Shown one piece after another: positions 8,352 through 16,957 of a stretch of DNA of 33,645 nucleotides (its first letter is position 1; the number at the start of each line of letters is the position of its first letter). The stretch comes from Planctomycetaceae bacterium. Lineage in GTDB: Bacteria > Planctomycetota > Planctomycetia > Planctomycetales > Planctomycetaceae. Where the stretch lies: assembly GCA_028284485.1 (NCBI GenBank), contig JANQRQ010000205.1:1-33645 (forward strand), given 5' to 3'. The position numbers and the translations under genes were made by a program. The notes under the pieces were generated by a model, which saw only the letters and a list, made by a program, of their open reading frames with translations, had not been told where the DNA came from and did no database searches.

Positions 8352-9632
8352 ATGGACCAGCACGAGCGGTCAGTCGAAAGCGGTGCGAACGGAGACACCA
8401 AGACTTCGTTCAGCGAAGAGATCGAACTGTCCGGCCATATCATCGACAGTCTGATTCTGCCCAAGGTTTTGGACGAAATCACAACCCTTGGAGGAGAGTT
8501 CGACATTGTCGACATCAACATCGGGCACCGACGCAATGATCGAAGTTACGCCCGACTGCGCGTGACAGCTCCCACTGCAGATGATCTCGACGAGATTCTC
8601 TCGGCCGTCGGTCACCATGGCGCCGTTCCCATCCATCAAGAGGATTGTCGCTTGGTCGCGGCCGATATCGATGGCGCATTTCCGGAAGGTTTCTACAGCA
8701 CTACGAATCAAGATACCGAAGTCCGTCTCGAGGGAAACTGGATCGCTGTCCAGCGACAGGAAATGGATTGCGGCGTCAAAGTCGATGTGCAGCAACAAAC
8801 GGCCATGTGTATTCCGATGTCAGATGTTCGTCGCGGCGATCAGATCATCGTCGGACATTTAGGGACACGCGTTCATCCCATCGGGCGCGATGCGGAAGGG
8901 CCCGGCTCGTTCGGTTTTATGAGCAGTGCCGTCTCCAGCGAAAAACCAAAGGGTGTCACCGTTCGAGACATAGCCGCCGCTATGCAGAAAGCGAAACGGG
9001 GAGAGGGCAAAATCCTGGTTGTTGCCGGTCCGGCAGTTGTGCATACCGGAAGCCGCGAGCATCTAAGCTGGTTGATCCGAAAAGGGTTCGTCAATGTTCT
9101 GTTCGCAGGCAACGCGCTGGCAACACACGACATCGAGCAGTCGTTTTACGGGACAAGCCTGGGGATTTCGATGGAGCATGGCGGTTCGATCGAGGAAGGA
9201 CACGAACACCACCTGCGATCGATCAATCGTATCCGTAGGGCCGGAAGCATTAGCAATGCTGTGGCGAATGGAGTGCTTGAGTCGGGCATTATGTACGAAT
9301 GCGTTCAGCACAAAGTCCCGTTCCTTTTGGCAGGCAGTATCCGCGACGATGGCCCGCTACCGGACGTTGTGACCGATGCGATTGATGCGCAGCGCAAGAT
9401 GAGGGAGATGATCTCCGATGTCACGTTCTGTCTCATGGTCGCAACAACTTTGCATTCCATTGCCGTTGGAAACCTATTGCCGGCACGTGTGAGTGTCGTC
9501 TGTGTGGATATCAATCCCGCCACGGTTACCAAATTGGCGGATCGTGGCTCATTCCAAACGGTCGGCTTGGTGACAGACGTGGAACCTTTCTTACGAGTCC
9601 TGGTTGACGACTTGCAAATCGACGAGGCGTAA
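8352..9632 (+). CDS. LOR/SDH-domain protein (TIGR00300-type), possible ornithine cyclodeaminase
   Basis: This 426-residue protein matches the stand-alone LOR/SDH bifunctional-enzyme conserved-domain family. The N-terminal half (EIELSGHIIDSLILPKVLD, a DINIGH segment, and a VGHHGA segment) is the typical LOR/SDH domain. The C-terminal half has a nucleotide-binding feel: KILVVAGPAVVHTGSREHL, NVLFAGNALATHDIEQ, GTSLGIS and SVVCVDINPATVTKL. An archaeal member has been reported as an unconventional ornithine cyclodeaminase, and the domain forms the C-terminal part of cyanobacterial AgrE/ArgZ arginine-degrading enzymes; the arginine dihydrolase part is absent here. Ornithine to proline conversion is therefore a plausible but unproven role. 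I chose the ATG at 8352 because GAGGAG lies about 6 bases upstream; an in-frame ATG at 8310 has none. It appears monocistronic. Confidence 0.8.
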   Translation: MDQHERSVESGANGDTKTSFSEEIELSGHIIDSLILPKVLDEITTLGGEFDIVDINIGHRRNDRSYARLRVTAPTADDLDEILSAVGHHGAVPIHQEDCRLVAADIDGAFPEGFYSTTNQDTEVRLEGNWIAVQRQEMDCGVKVDVQQQTAMCIPMSDVRRGDQIIVGHLGTRVHPIGRDAEGPGSFGFMSSAVSSEKPKGVTVRDIAAAMQKAKRGEGKILVVAGPAVVHTGSREHLSWLIRKGFVNVLFAGNALATHDIEQSFYGTSLGISMEHGGSIEEGHEHHLRSINRIRRAGSISNAVANGVLESGIMYECVQHKVPFLLAGSIRDDGPLPDVVTDAIDAQRKMREMISDVTFCLMVATTLHSIAVGNLLPARVSVVCVDINPATVTKLADRGSFQTVGLVTDVEPFLRVLVDDLQIDEA

Positions 9633-9874
9633 CCAGGTTCCAGGCATTGCAGCATGTCTGGTCAACCACTCTGCGCTCGCCGCTTCTGCGGCATTCGTCG
9701 GGTCTGGCGCTTCCCTGCTTGTCCGGAAACACGTTTCCCCGGGGACATCTTGTATGCTTGAGACGGCAGAAGATCCGAGTTTGCCGATTATTCAGACTGG
9801 AGCATCTAAAGAAACTGATCCGATTGTGCCGATATTGCAGATGACTGGCCGAATTCCCAAGGCAAGATTTCGCC

Positions 9875-10762
9875 ATGCGCGCACTGATCGGATTAACAGG
9901 GTTCCTTTTTCTCGGAGCGATGCAACTGGGTTGTGTCGCCGTGCGGATTGACGTTGCCAATCCGATTCCGGAAATGAAAACGGTGGCAGTCGCACCGTTC
10001 TTCAATTTGAGCCAGGAAAGAGCCGTCGACGGACGCCGGTTTGCTTTGGCTTACTACTCGGAACTACAAAAAGTTAAAGGGTTTAAGGTTGTTCCGGTCG
10101 GTGTCGTCGAACAGGCAATTTTTGACAATCAACTCGAGCTTTCAAATCCTGACGACGTCTTGGCTTTGGCGCAACTCTTGAATGTCGATGCGGTCGTAGT
10201 TGGGGCTGTGACCGACTACGAATCCTACTATCCACCGAGGATTGGTCTTCAGGTTTCGTGGTACTCGCCGAAATCGTGGAGCATTCAGGCCGGTGATTGT
10301 GCTCCCTGCCAGCCAGACAAGAACTTTCTCCAGAGCCTTCCCAGGCGAATCCAGTTTCGTGCGCAATCGCCCGTTCCAGACCCAATTGGGTTAGAGCCAA
10401 CGACGGTCAGCAGCGACCCTCAAACGGGTCCGCCATCGGCATACACCGGTTCGTCGAACGAGTACCCCATGGTGATCGAAAGCTCCGCCATCGGGGCGGG
10501 TACGAATGTACAAACGGATCCCCGTCAGCCGGTAATGTCCTACACGCGATTGTTCGATGGAGCCGATGCCGATCTGGTGGCAAAGCTGCGCGACTACGTG
10601 GAGTTGAATGGTGATCTGCGTAGTGGCGGTTGGGAAGCCTACTTGCATCGTAGTGAGGATTTCATTCGATTCACAGCGCATGTTGTGATTGTTGAGATGT
10701 TGACGGCCCATGGCGGCGAAGTTCAGCGACGCTATGTGTTCAAAAAGCGAAATCATCGATGA
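9875..10762 (+). CDS. Putative lipoprotein, CsgG/LpoB-like N-terminal domain
   Basis: This 295-residue protein begins with a hydrophobic signal ending AMQLGC (Cys20). The lipobox is imperfect, with Gln at -3, but the position and GC fit a lipoprotein. The next part (MKTVAVAPFFNLSQERAVDG, a YYSELQKVKGFKVVPVGVVE segment, then LAQLLNVDAVVVGAVTDYE) resembles the CsgG/LpoB fold of outer-membrane lipoproteins: a first strand ending in a PF-x-N turn, a helix, and an alternating V/A strand. A Pro/Ser/Thr-rich linker and a C-terminal helical domain follow, with a CAPC pair at the junction. LpoB-like proteins act on peptidoglycan synthases, and CsgG-like ones form secretion pores; which applies is unknown. 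It has its own upstream region of about 240 bases and no partner gene. The fold assignment is an inference from pattern. Confidence 0.65.
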   Translation: MRALIGLTGFLFLGAMQLGCVAVRIDVANPIPEMKTVAVAPFFNLSQERAVDGRRFALAYYSELQKVKGFKVVPVGVVEQAIFDNQLELSNPDDVLALAQLLNVDAVVVGAVTDYESYYPPRIGLQVSWYSPKSWSIQAGDCAPCQPDKNFLQSLPRRIQFRAQSPVPDPIGLEPTTVSSDPQTGPPSAYTGSSNEYPMVIESSAIGAGTNVQTDPRQPVMSYTRLFDGADADLVAKLRDYVELNGDLRSGGWEAYLHRSEDFIRFTAHVVIVEMLTAHGGEVQRRYVFKKRNHR

Positions 10763-10854
10763 CGGCAATCATTCTGGTCGATAAGGGGAAAGAGCACCGA
10801 TTGGGGATGATCTAGTCACATCGATCAGAGGCGAAGCCGGAAGGACTCGGGCGA

Positions 10855-11088
10855 ATGCAACGCAGCATGAACGTATTGGCACTCGTAAAAGAGTCGGAAC
10901 GTTACGTCTTCTTGTACGACGATGAAAGTTCCGATGCTCTGCTGCAATCGCTTGGTAAGTACGCCTCGGATAAGGAATTGAGTTTTACCTGGTACGACGC
11001 GGCCGTTCTCAGCCAAAAGGTTCGCAAATTGCGGGAACAGGACCGCAGCGATCAGGGAAAGAACCGATTGCCCGAATCGACGCATTGA
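10855..11088 (+). CDS. Small hypothetical protein (77 aa)
   Basis: This short soluble protein has no membrane segment or known motif. Its N-terminal half (MNVLALVKESERYVFLYDDE) looks like two beta strands, and the rest is helical and charged. GGAAGGA lies about 9 bases before the ATG at 10855, supporting that start; a second ATG at 10867 is also possible. It sits between the lipoprotein gene (92 bases upstream) and the recombinase gene (about 105 bases downstream), all on the plus strand. The strand-helix character and ribosome site argue that it is real. The function is unknown. Confidence 0.6.
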   Translation: MQRSMNVLALVKESERYVFLYDDESSDALLQSLGKYASDKELSFTWYDAAVLSQKVRKLREQDRSDQGKNRLPESTH

Positions 11089-11193
11089 TAGTCGATTGTC
11101 TGCCAAACCTGGTGAAGTAGGTTCTGCCTTCGCTGAATCACCGCCCAGCGGTTGAGGCGACGCATCACAAAATGCCGTCATTGGATTAGTCGT

Positions 11194-12111
11194 ATGCGAA
11201 CGGCAATCGAGGCTTTTCAGCGCTATTTGCGTATTGAACGAAACGCCTCACCGCTGACGCTCAAATCGTATTCCGAGGATCTTGATGCGCTCCTCGAGTA
11301 CCTCGAAGAGCATTTGGGCTCAGTTCCCTCTCCCGATGAGATGACGATTGGGATTTTAAGAGGCTACGTCGCGTACATGCATGAATGCGAATACGCGCGC
11401 ACAACGATGGCCCGACGTTTGGCTTGCCTGCGAAGTTTCTTTCGCTATTGCACGCGCGAGGGTATCACCAAATCGAACCCCGCAAAAGCATTGCGAACTC
11501 CTCGGGTCGGCCGCAAATTACCGCACTTTCTTTCGTCTGAGCAGATCGCAAAACTACTCGAAGCGCCGCCCGCCAACGAAGCCGCCGGAATTCGCGATCG
11601 AGCCATGTTGGAAACGCTGTACACGGCAGGACTACGTGTCGCCGAATTGGTTGCGCTGAATGTCGATTCTTGGGATCGCGATGCGGGAATTCTTCGCGTT
11701 GTCGGGAAAGGCCGAAAGGAGCGGATTGCTCCCGTCGGTAGTTTTGCCACTCGCGCCTTGTCGCGGTGGTTGGAAATTCGGCAACCGGCACCCGGAAGCG
11801 ATGCAAACGACAAAGCTGCGATGTTTCTCAATCGGTTTGGCAAACGATTGACCACCCGTAGCGTCGGGCGCATGCTCGAGAAGTACTTGAAACAGACTGG
11901 ACTCAATCGGCTCACGTCGCCACATACGCTGCGACACAGCTTTGCGACTCATCTATTGGATGGCGGTGCTGATCTACGGAGCGTGCAGGAACTTCTGGGG
12001 CACCAGAGCCTCACGACAACCCAGATCTACACGCACGTCAGCACCAAACGGATGCGCGACACATACGAACGCTCGCACCCGCATGCGGCTCGCAAGGCGG
12101 TATCGAAATAG
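11194..12111 (+). CDS. xerC: Tyrosine recombinase XerC/XerD
   Basis: This is a 305-residue site-specific recombinase of the phage-integrase family. It has an N-terminal SAM-like core-binding domain (about 3-88: [20 protein letters not shown] and onward) and a C-terminal catalytic domain. All six catalytic residues are seen: Arg148 (AGLRVAEL), Lys172 (GKGRKER), His244 and Arg247 ([12 protein letters not shown]), His270 ([16 protein letters not shown]) and the nucleophile Tyr279. The length fits Xer proteins that resolve chromosome dimers at dif together with FtsK. XerC and XerD cannot be told apart from this sequence, so the symbol is provisional. The ATG at 11194 fits the family N-terminus; the longer open frame from 11152 adds an unrelated basic stretch. 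No integrase-linked att repeats were seen nearby, which favours a housekeeping role. Confidence 0.9.
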   Translation: MRTAIEAFQRYLRIERNASPLTLKSYSEDLDALLEYLEEHLGSVPSPDEMTIGILRGYVAYMHECEYARTTMARRLACLRSFFRYCTREGITKSNPAKALRTPRVGRKLPHFLSSEQIAKLLEAPPANEAAGIRDRAMLETLYTAGLRVAELVALNVDSWDRDAGILRVVGKGRKERIAPVGSFATRALSRWLEIRQPAPGSDANDKAAMFLNRFGKRLTTRSVGRMLEKYLKQTGLNRLTSPHTLRHSFATHLLDGGADLRSVQELLGHQSLTTTQIYTHVSTKRMRDTYERSHPHAARKAVSK

Positions 12112-12468
12112 GCGAGTTTTTCGTCCGCCCGGCTCCCGCACCACTGCTGCCAGGTCTATAGGCTGGGTCGTCGTTGCACCTCATCGTCCGGTGGGCGCGT
12201 TCTTGCCGCCCGTGGCGTCACCCGCGATTTGCTCCCTTTTCATGTTCAAGGTCGAAGCTTAAAGTAGTGGGCCGATCATGCGTGGAAATTCGGTTTCCTC
12301 GAGCGACCGCTTCCGGTGCGGCGATTCCATCAGTCGCATCGGCCCTCATGGGGCCGCAAAGAAATCTTCCAGGCGTGGGGTTTGTAAAAAGTTCGGTATC
12401 ACAGACTCGTAATCGTTTTAGGTTCTGAAACAGTCGAGTTCTTCACTCGATAAGAGGCGGCAGTTGTC
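12112..12468. other. Leader/intergenic region upstream of pheT
   Basis: This 357-bp region lies between xerC and pheT on the plus strand. Open frames here are short and look like shadows. It ends with a compact hairpin and then GAGGCGG, the ribosome site of pheT. I found no T-box specifier structure and no convincing Phe-rich leader peptide. The distance and hairpin suggest that pheT has its own promoter rather than depending on xerC. Confidence 0.4.
12434..12450 (+). promoter_or_regulatory. Small hairpin just before the pheT ribosome site
   Basis: TCGAGT and ACTCGA form a perfect 6-bp stem around a TCTTC loop. The GAGGCGG ribosome site starts only a few bases further on. In the mRNA it would sit directly upstream of the ribosome footprint and could modulate translation or mRNA stability. 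It is too short and lacks a T-run to be a terminator. Function is inferred from position alone. Confidence 0.3.
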
Positions 12469-14490
12469 ATGATTGTTAGTTGGGATTGGTTAAAAGAGTA
12501 TGTTTCGCTCGATATGCCGCTTGAGGATCTTACCCATCGACTGACCATGTCGGGGCTTAACCTCGAGGGAGTCGAACCGGTCGGCAACGACACCGCCATC
12601 GACTTGGAAGTGACCAGTAATCGTCCCGATTGCTTGGGGCATATCGGTGTGGCCCGAGAGATTGCAGTGTTGTACGGCAAAGAGTTGAAGATCCCATCGG
12701 CGGCGATTGCGGAGATCCCGCAGCCGACTGCTGATGTCACGTCCGTGGAGATCGAATGTGCAGAGCTTTGTCCGCGGTATTTCGCACGCGTCATCCAAGG
12801 TGTCAAAGTCGGGCCGAGCCCCGACTGGTTGGTGAGCCGGTTGGCATCATTGGGGATCGCGTCCATCAACAATGTAGTCGACATCACGAATTATGTATTG
12901 ATGGAATGTGGCCAGCCGTTGCATGCCTTCGATTTCGACAAGTTGGCTGGGGGAAGAATTCTTGTCAGGCAAGCCCGTCCCGGCGAGAAGATTGTCGCCA
13001 TCGATCAACGCGAATACCCTTTGTCTCAGGAGATGTGTATCATCGCCGACGCAGAGAATCCTGTCGCCATCGGCGGTGTCATGGGGGGACTGGAAACCGA
13101 GATTAGCGACCGCACGGCCAATGTCCTCATCGAGACCGCAGAATTCCGCCCACTTTCCATTCGAAACACGGCCCGTAAGCTCAACCTGCATAGCGATTCG
13201 TCGTATCGATTCGAACGGGGTGTCGATGCCGCCCAACTCGATTGGGCCAGCCGACGTTGTTGCGAATTGATTCAACAAATCGCCGGCGGAGAGTTATTGA
13301 AAGAGCCTGTTATCGCCGGCGATCGAAAACTCCGCGAGGCCGAGCCCATCACGTTGAGGTTTGCCCAAGTTCCTCGGATCCTGGGGATTGATGTTCCAGC
13401 AGACGAAAGCAAAGAGATACTTTCGAACCTGGGGCTACAGGTTCAGAACACAGCGTCTGATGATTCGGCCGATTTTGTGCCCCCGTCGTGGCGCTTGCGT
13501 GATCTCAAACGGGAAATCGATCTGATCGAAGAGGTCGCTCGCATCTACGGTTATGAGAAGATTCCCGATAATGTTGAGGTCCCGTTGCAGCTCAGCCGGC
13601 GGACTCATAGCGACCGGGTTGCCAGTCGCGTCCGTGAGGTGTTGCCGGCCTCTGGATTCTACGAGGCAATTACGTTGTCATTCGTCAATCGAGAGACTTT
13701 CGAGTTATTCCATCCTGAAAAAGACATGGAACCACTCACTGTTGACCATTCTTCGCGCCGCAATGAGAACATGTTAAGGCAGAGCTTGATTCCCAGCTTG
13801 ATGCAGTCGCGACGAGAGAATGAGCGGCATGGAACATTCGACGCTGAATTGTTTGAACTTGGTCGAGTCTATTTGTCGGCTGAACCAGGTTCGCAGGCAG
13901 CGGAACCTGCGATGCTTGGAATTGTCGGTGGTCGTTCGTTTGCCGACCTGAAGGGAGTCGTCGAAACGCTTGCGCACTCCGTTAATTCCGAGGCTGAGGT
14001 CACCGTGAGTCCGGTTGCGGTCTCCGAATTCGTCGAGGGGCGCGGCGCGGAGGTTTTTCTAAATGGTCAAAGTTGGGGATTGATCGGCGAGATTGATCGC
14101 GCCGTCTCGGATCGAATTGACCTGCGTGATGCGGTCGTGGCGGCCGAACTCCGGGTGTCTGTTCTCGAGGAACAGGCCAATCTGCTCCCCCAATACCGGG
14201 ACATCGCCAAGTATCCTGCCATCGCCCGAGATTTGAATTTTGTGTTTGGAGAGACTGTCACTTGGCATCAAGTTGATGAGGTCGTTCGCGAATCGGCCGG
14301 TCCTTTGTTGGACGACATCCGCTTTGCGGGGCAGTATCGCGGGAAGCAAATCCCGGCTGGCAAAAAGTCTTACGTTGTAACTCTACAATATCGTTCACCC
14401 GATCGAACTCTGACCAACGAAGAGGTCGATGGCGTGCAGTCGGCGGTTATCGCAGCCTGTGAAAAGAAATTGGATGCGACACTCCGGTGA
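12469..14490 (+). CDS. pheT: Phenylalanine-tRNA ligase beta subunit, short form without tRNA-binding domain
   Basis: This is the beta subunit of the alpha2-beta2 phenylalanyl-tRNA synthetase that charges tRNA-Phe. It opens with the canonical SWDWLKEYVSLDMPLEDL and SGLNLEGVEPV, then passes directly (from about residue 44) to DLEVTSNRPDCLGHIGVARE. The roughly 110-residue OB-fold (EMAP-II/Trbp111-like) tRNA-binding domain found between these blocks in typical 790-800-residue bacterial PheT is therefore missing, which explains the 673-residue length. The B3/B4 editing domain follows (CPRYFARVI, NNVVDITNYVLMECGQPLHAFD, IGGVMGG), then B5 (about 290-370), the synthetase-like B6/B7 region and the C-terminal FDX-ACB anticodon-binding domain (YRDIAKYPAIARDLNF to the end). 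pheS is not adjacent. GAGGCGG precedes the ATG. Confidence 0.93.
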   Translation: MIVSWDWLKEYVSLDMPLEDLTHRLTMSGLNLEGVEPVGNDTAIDLEVTSNRPDCLGHIGVAREIAVLYGKELKIPSAAIAEIPQPTADVTSVEIECAELCPRYFARVIQGVKVGPSPDWLVSRLASLGIASINNVVDITNYVLMECGQPLHAFDFDKLAGGRILVRQARPGEKIVAIDQREYPLSQEMCIIADAENPVAIGGVMGGLETEISDRTANVLIETAEFRPLSIRNTARKLNLHSDSSYRFERGVDAAQLDWASRRCCELIQQIAGGELLKEPVIAGDRKLREAEPITLRFAQVPRILGIDVPADESKEILSNLGLQVQNTASDDSADFVPPSWRLRDLKREIDLIEEVARIYGYEKIPDNVEVPLQLSRRTHSDRVASRVREVLPASGFYEAITLSFVNRETFELFHPEKDMEPLTVDHSSRRNENMLRQSLIPSLMQSRRENERHGTFDAELFELGRVYLSAEPGSQAAEPAMLGIVGGRSFADLKGVVETLAHSVNSEAEVTVSPVAVSEFVEGRGAEVFLNGQSWGLIGEIDRAVSDRIDLRDAVVAAELRVSVLEEQANLLPQYRDIAKYPAIARDLNFVFGETVTWHQVDEVVRESAGPLLDDIRFAGQYRGKQIPAGKKSYVVTLQYRSPDRTLTNEEVDGVQSAVIAACEKKLDATLR

Positions 14491-14609
14491 CCGATCGTCA
14501 AATGATCGAACGGATACGTCGGTAAGATTCCATCGCGACGGCGTTGCGGGAAGGATTTCTAGGGTGAAAGATTGCGCGGCGGCCGATGTGGTCCGAAAAA
14601 TGAGTGCAG

Positions 14610-15452
14610 CTACTTGCAGCGAAATTTAATCGCTGTTACCGCGTAGACGCGCTTGCCCAGCTTCCATTTCCATGGATTCAGCAATTGATACCCGTCGATA
14701 TGGGGAGCAACCTCCGGATCGCTACCAAATATCGCGCACAAGAATGCTGGGTTGAGCCCATGAAAGAAGTTGTGCTGGTTGATCAAATCGGCCACATAGG
14801 TCGGCAACAAATCATTCGGAGTGTTTTCCAAGGCGGGCGCGGTTACCGACGATACGATATCGGTAACAAGTAGTCCGTGACCACCCGGTTTGATCAGCTC
14901 AATCATGAGTTTCAAGTGGCCCAGACGAATGGCACGGACCATATCCGCGAATTGCGAATGCGATTCCCCGAGACTCTTGACCGCCCCCTCAATGAGTTGG
15001 CTGAGCAGGCAGACCGATGCCACCATTTCGAATTTCCCCGGCACGTTGCATTGTGGCCCGCGTGCTGCCTTGGAGATCGTCGACGCGACCTTTTGCTGAC
15101 TCGGGACTGTATTGACGAGCCAATCTGCCATTTGATCCCATACGCCGGTCAGATCGGTCTCGCCATGGGTGTAAATCGATGGTGAATCCGCGACATTCTG
15201 TCGAACCATTGCACGGTTTAGTGCGTCGGTATCCAAGTCGACCAAGTGGATTTCGCGAAAGTGCTGGGTCAACTTGGGAAGATCGATGTCATGACAGTTA
15301 CCGGCTCCCAATACACAGAGACGCCCAGACTGTTCAGAAAGGCCCCGTAGCAGTTCCTCGGTTACGGTGCTTCGGTGGTTCAACGAATCATGAAACTGAT
15401 CATCGACGTTGAGATTGCGCTCTTGTTGAAGTTCCGTTAATGGATTCGTCAT
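14610..15452 (-). CDS. Methyltransferase-like (Rossmann fold) protein
   Basis: This 280-residue soluble protein has a SAM-methyltransferase-like core. GRLCVLGAGNCHDIDL at about 43-58 corresponds to motif I, EIHLVDLDTDAL at about 67-78 to the acidic motif II, and FEMVASVCLLSQLI with a later IKPGGHGLLVTDIV to the motif IV and post-IV strands. The combination of a GAGNCHDIDL loop and a long helical insert is unusual, and the substrate cannot be guessed. It lacks a signal peptide. It converges with pheT across about 120 bp and is divergent from the dihydrouridine synthase gene, so it is probably transcribed alone. The start at 15452 has GGGAG very close to the ATG. Confidence 0.7.
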   Translation of the reverse strand: MTNPLTELQQERNLNVDDQFHDSLNHRSTVTEELLRGLSEQSGRLCVLGAGNCHDIDLPKLTQHFREIHLVDLDTDALNRAMVRQNVADSPSIYTHGETDLTGVWDQMADWLVNTVPSQQKVASTISKAARGPQCNVPGKFEMVASVCLLSQLIEGAVKSLGESHSQFADMVRAIRLGHLKLMIELIKPGGHGLLVTDIVSSVTAPALENTPNDLLPTYVADLINQHNFFHGLNPAFLCAIFGSDPEVAPHIDGYQLLNPWKWKLGKRVYAVTAIKFRCK

Positions 15453-15838
15453 AGCTCCCGGCTAACGGTTAGGTTTTCATAAGCCTGCGATTGTTGATTG
15501 TCGTGGGCCGTGCAACTGATCCTTTGGCGTTTTGGTCTCATTCTTTGATGCCACCGTCTTTAGATTATGCAATTTGTCGATGTTCGGCCACATCAGCCTC
15601 GTCGCCAGGAATCTCGACTCGTATCGTATTCTCAATTCGGTCGGTCTTCGCTAAATTAGAGCAGATTGGTTTTGTGCCCTGGCCGAAGTGAAGTCGCCCA
15701 TTGGGGATTCAAGTCTGTTTGGCCACCGACCAAAGCCCGTTGCTGTTACAGACTTTGTTTGCTAGCAGCAAAGAGGACGAATTAATCCGAGGAAACTTCG
15801 CATAGTCGATTCCCTTGCCTGCATACAATAAGACGAAA
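15453..15838. other. Divergent intergenic region, no gene seen
   Basis: This region lies between the methyltransferase-like gene (-) and the dihydrouridine synthase gene (+) and should hold both promoters. A 66-codon frame at 15491-15691 has no protein-like features. A TTAGAGCAGATTG stretch at 15656 resembles the terminal motif of the dispersed repeats. TTGCT and AGCAA flank an AGC near 15755. No clear promoter hexamers were recognised. Confidence 0.4.
15656..15694 (+). repeat. Possible degenerate end of the dispersed repeat
   Basis: The stretch begins TTAGAGCAGATTGG and continues with TGCCC and GCCGAAG. It resembles the CTAG end of the family-2 repeat (CAGATTGCTC, ATGCCCGC, GAAG in the copy at 1741-1840). 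The match is short and broken by changes, and the rest of the element is not recognisable, so this could be chance. Confidence 0.25.
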
Positions 15839-16933
15839 ATGCCTTCCACTCAGCCGGTTGTAAGGCCGGTCGCATTTCCGAAGCCGTTGGCGTATGGAAC
15901 GCTAGCGCTACAGTCCCGATACCTGTTATCACCGTTGGCTGGCTATACCAACTTGCCGTTTCGTCTCGTCGTTCGAGAGCTAGGCGGTTTAGGTCTGGCG
16001 ACGACCGATTTGGTGAATTCCAGAGGCCTTCTTGCCGGCAACCGAAAATCATTGCAGTTAATCGAATCCTGCCCGGCTGATAGTCCGATGGCTGTCCAGA
16101 TTTTCGGTAACGATGTGACGATGATGTGCGATGCCGCGCAACTGTTGGAGCAGCGGCATGGTGTTGAATCGGTCGACATTAATATGGGATGTCCGGTTGA
16201 TCGAATTACCAAAGGTGGCAGTGGTGCCGGAATGATGCGCGAATGCGACAAGACGATCGGTCTCGTCGCGGGCGTGGCGAGCTCGGTTGCGATTCCGGTC
16301 ACCGTCAAAATGCGGTTGGGTTGGGACGAGTCGAACATTTCGGCTCCCATGTTTGCAGCAGAATTCGAGAAGGCCGGCGTCGCCGCGATCGCAATTCATG
16401 GCCGAACCCGCGCACAGGGATTTGGCGGTCAAGTCGATTTGGCTGGTATTCGTCAAGTCGTCGAGGCGGTCGAAAGCATTCCCGTTATCGGTAACGGCGA
16501 CGTGCGATGCGTGGCCGATGCTGCTCGCATGCTCGAATTCACCGGCTGCGATGGTGTCTCCGTTGGACGTGGGGCGTTGGCGAACCCGTGGATATTTCGG
16601 CAACTGGATGAATGGGAACGGACTGGTGAAATCCCACCATCGGGCAATTTTGAACAGCGACTGCAGTTGCTGATGCGGCAGTTTGCCATTCTGGAAGAGT
16701 TGCGCGGTACGAAATCGGCAATCATCATTTTCCGCAAGACCGCACATTGGTATCTCAAGGCCATGCGGGTGCGGGCGTGGTTACGGCATCAATTTCAACT
16801 GGCGAAAACGCGAAGCGAATTTGAAGAGGCCATCAAGGTCATTGCGGCCGAGGGGCCGATCGGAGGGTCCGGTACAGACGCACTGCCGGATATGCACATC
16901 CCCGTTCCTTCGGGGCCAATCGCGCATTGGTAA
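15839..16933 (+). CDS. dus: tRNA-dihydrouridine synthase (DusB-like)
   Basis: This FMN-dependent enzyme reduces uridine to dihydrouridine in the tRNA D-loop, using NADPH. A TIM-barrel opens with YLLSPLAGYTNLPFRLVVRE. The catalytic Cys118 lies in DINMGCPVDRITKGGSGAGM, the FMN-phosphate and RNA-contacting Lys157 in VKMRLGW, and His187 in IHGRTRAQGF. IGNGDV and GVSVGRGALANPWIF form the C-terminal phosphate-binding part of the barrel. The helical C-terminal RNA-binding domain (about 260-330) is present. The length of 364 residues is slightly over the usual 320-350, with a Ser/Pro-rich tail. I chose the ATG at 15839; an in-frame TTG at 15815 is possible. It is monocistronic and converges with the CNNM/CBS gene across repeat copy C. 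Confidence 0.9.
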   Translation: MPSTQPVVRPVAFPKPLAYGTLALQSRYLLSPLAGYTNLPFRLVVRELGGLGLATTDLVNSRGLLAGNRKSLQLIESCPADSPMAVQIFGNDVTMMCDAAQLLEQRHGVESVDINMGCPVDRITKGGSGAGMMRECDKTIGLVAGVASSVAIPVTVKMRLGWDESNISAPMFAAEFEKAGVAAIAIHGRTRAQGFGGQVDLAGIRQVVEAVESIPVIGNGDVRCVADAARMLEFTGCDGVSVGRGALANPWIFRQLDEWERTGEIPPSGNFEQRLQLLMRQFAILEELRGTKSAIIIFRKTAHWYLKAMRVRAWLRHQFQLAKTRSEFEEAIKVIAAEGPIGGSGTDALPDMHIPVPSGPIAHW

Positions 16934-16957
16934 CTGTTGTGCCAAACGCGATTGCGA

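Noticed and set aside
11194..12111. Xer-type recombinase as the integrase of a genomic island
   Set aside because: The length and motifs fit a housekeeping XerC/D. No tRNA gene, direct repeats or mobile-element genes are nearby, and the neighbours are housekeeping genes.
16058..16747. 229-codon open frame on the minus strand
   Set aside because: It lies entirely inside the dihydrouridine synthase gene on the other strand and lacks protein-like features.
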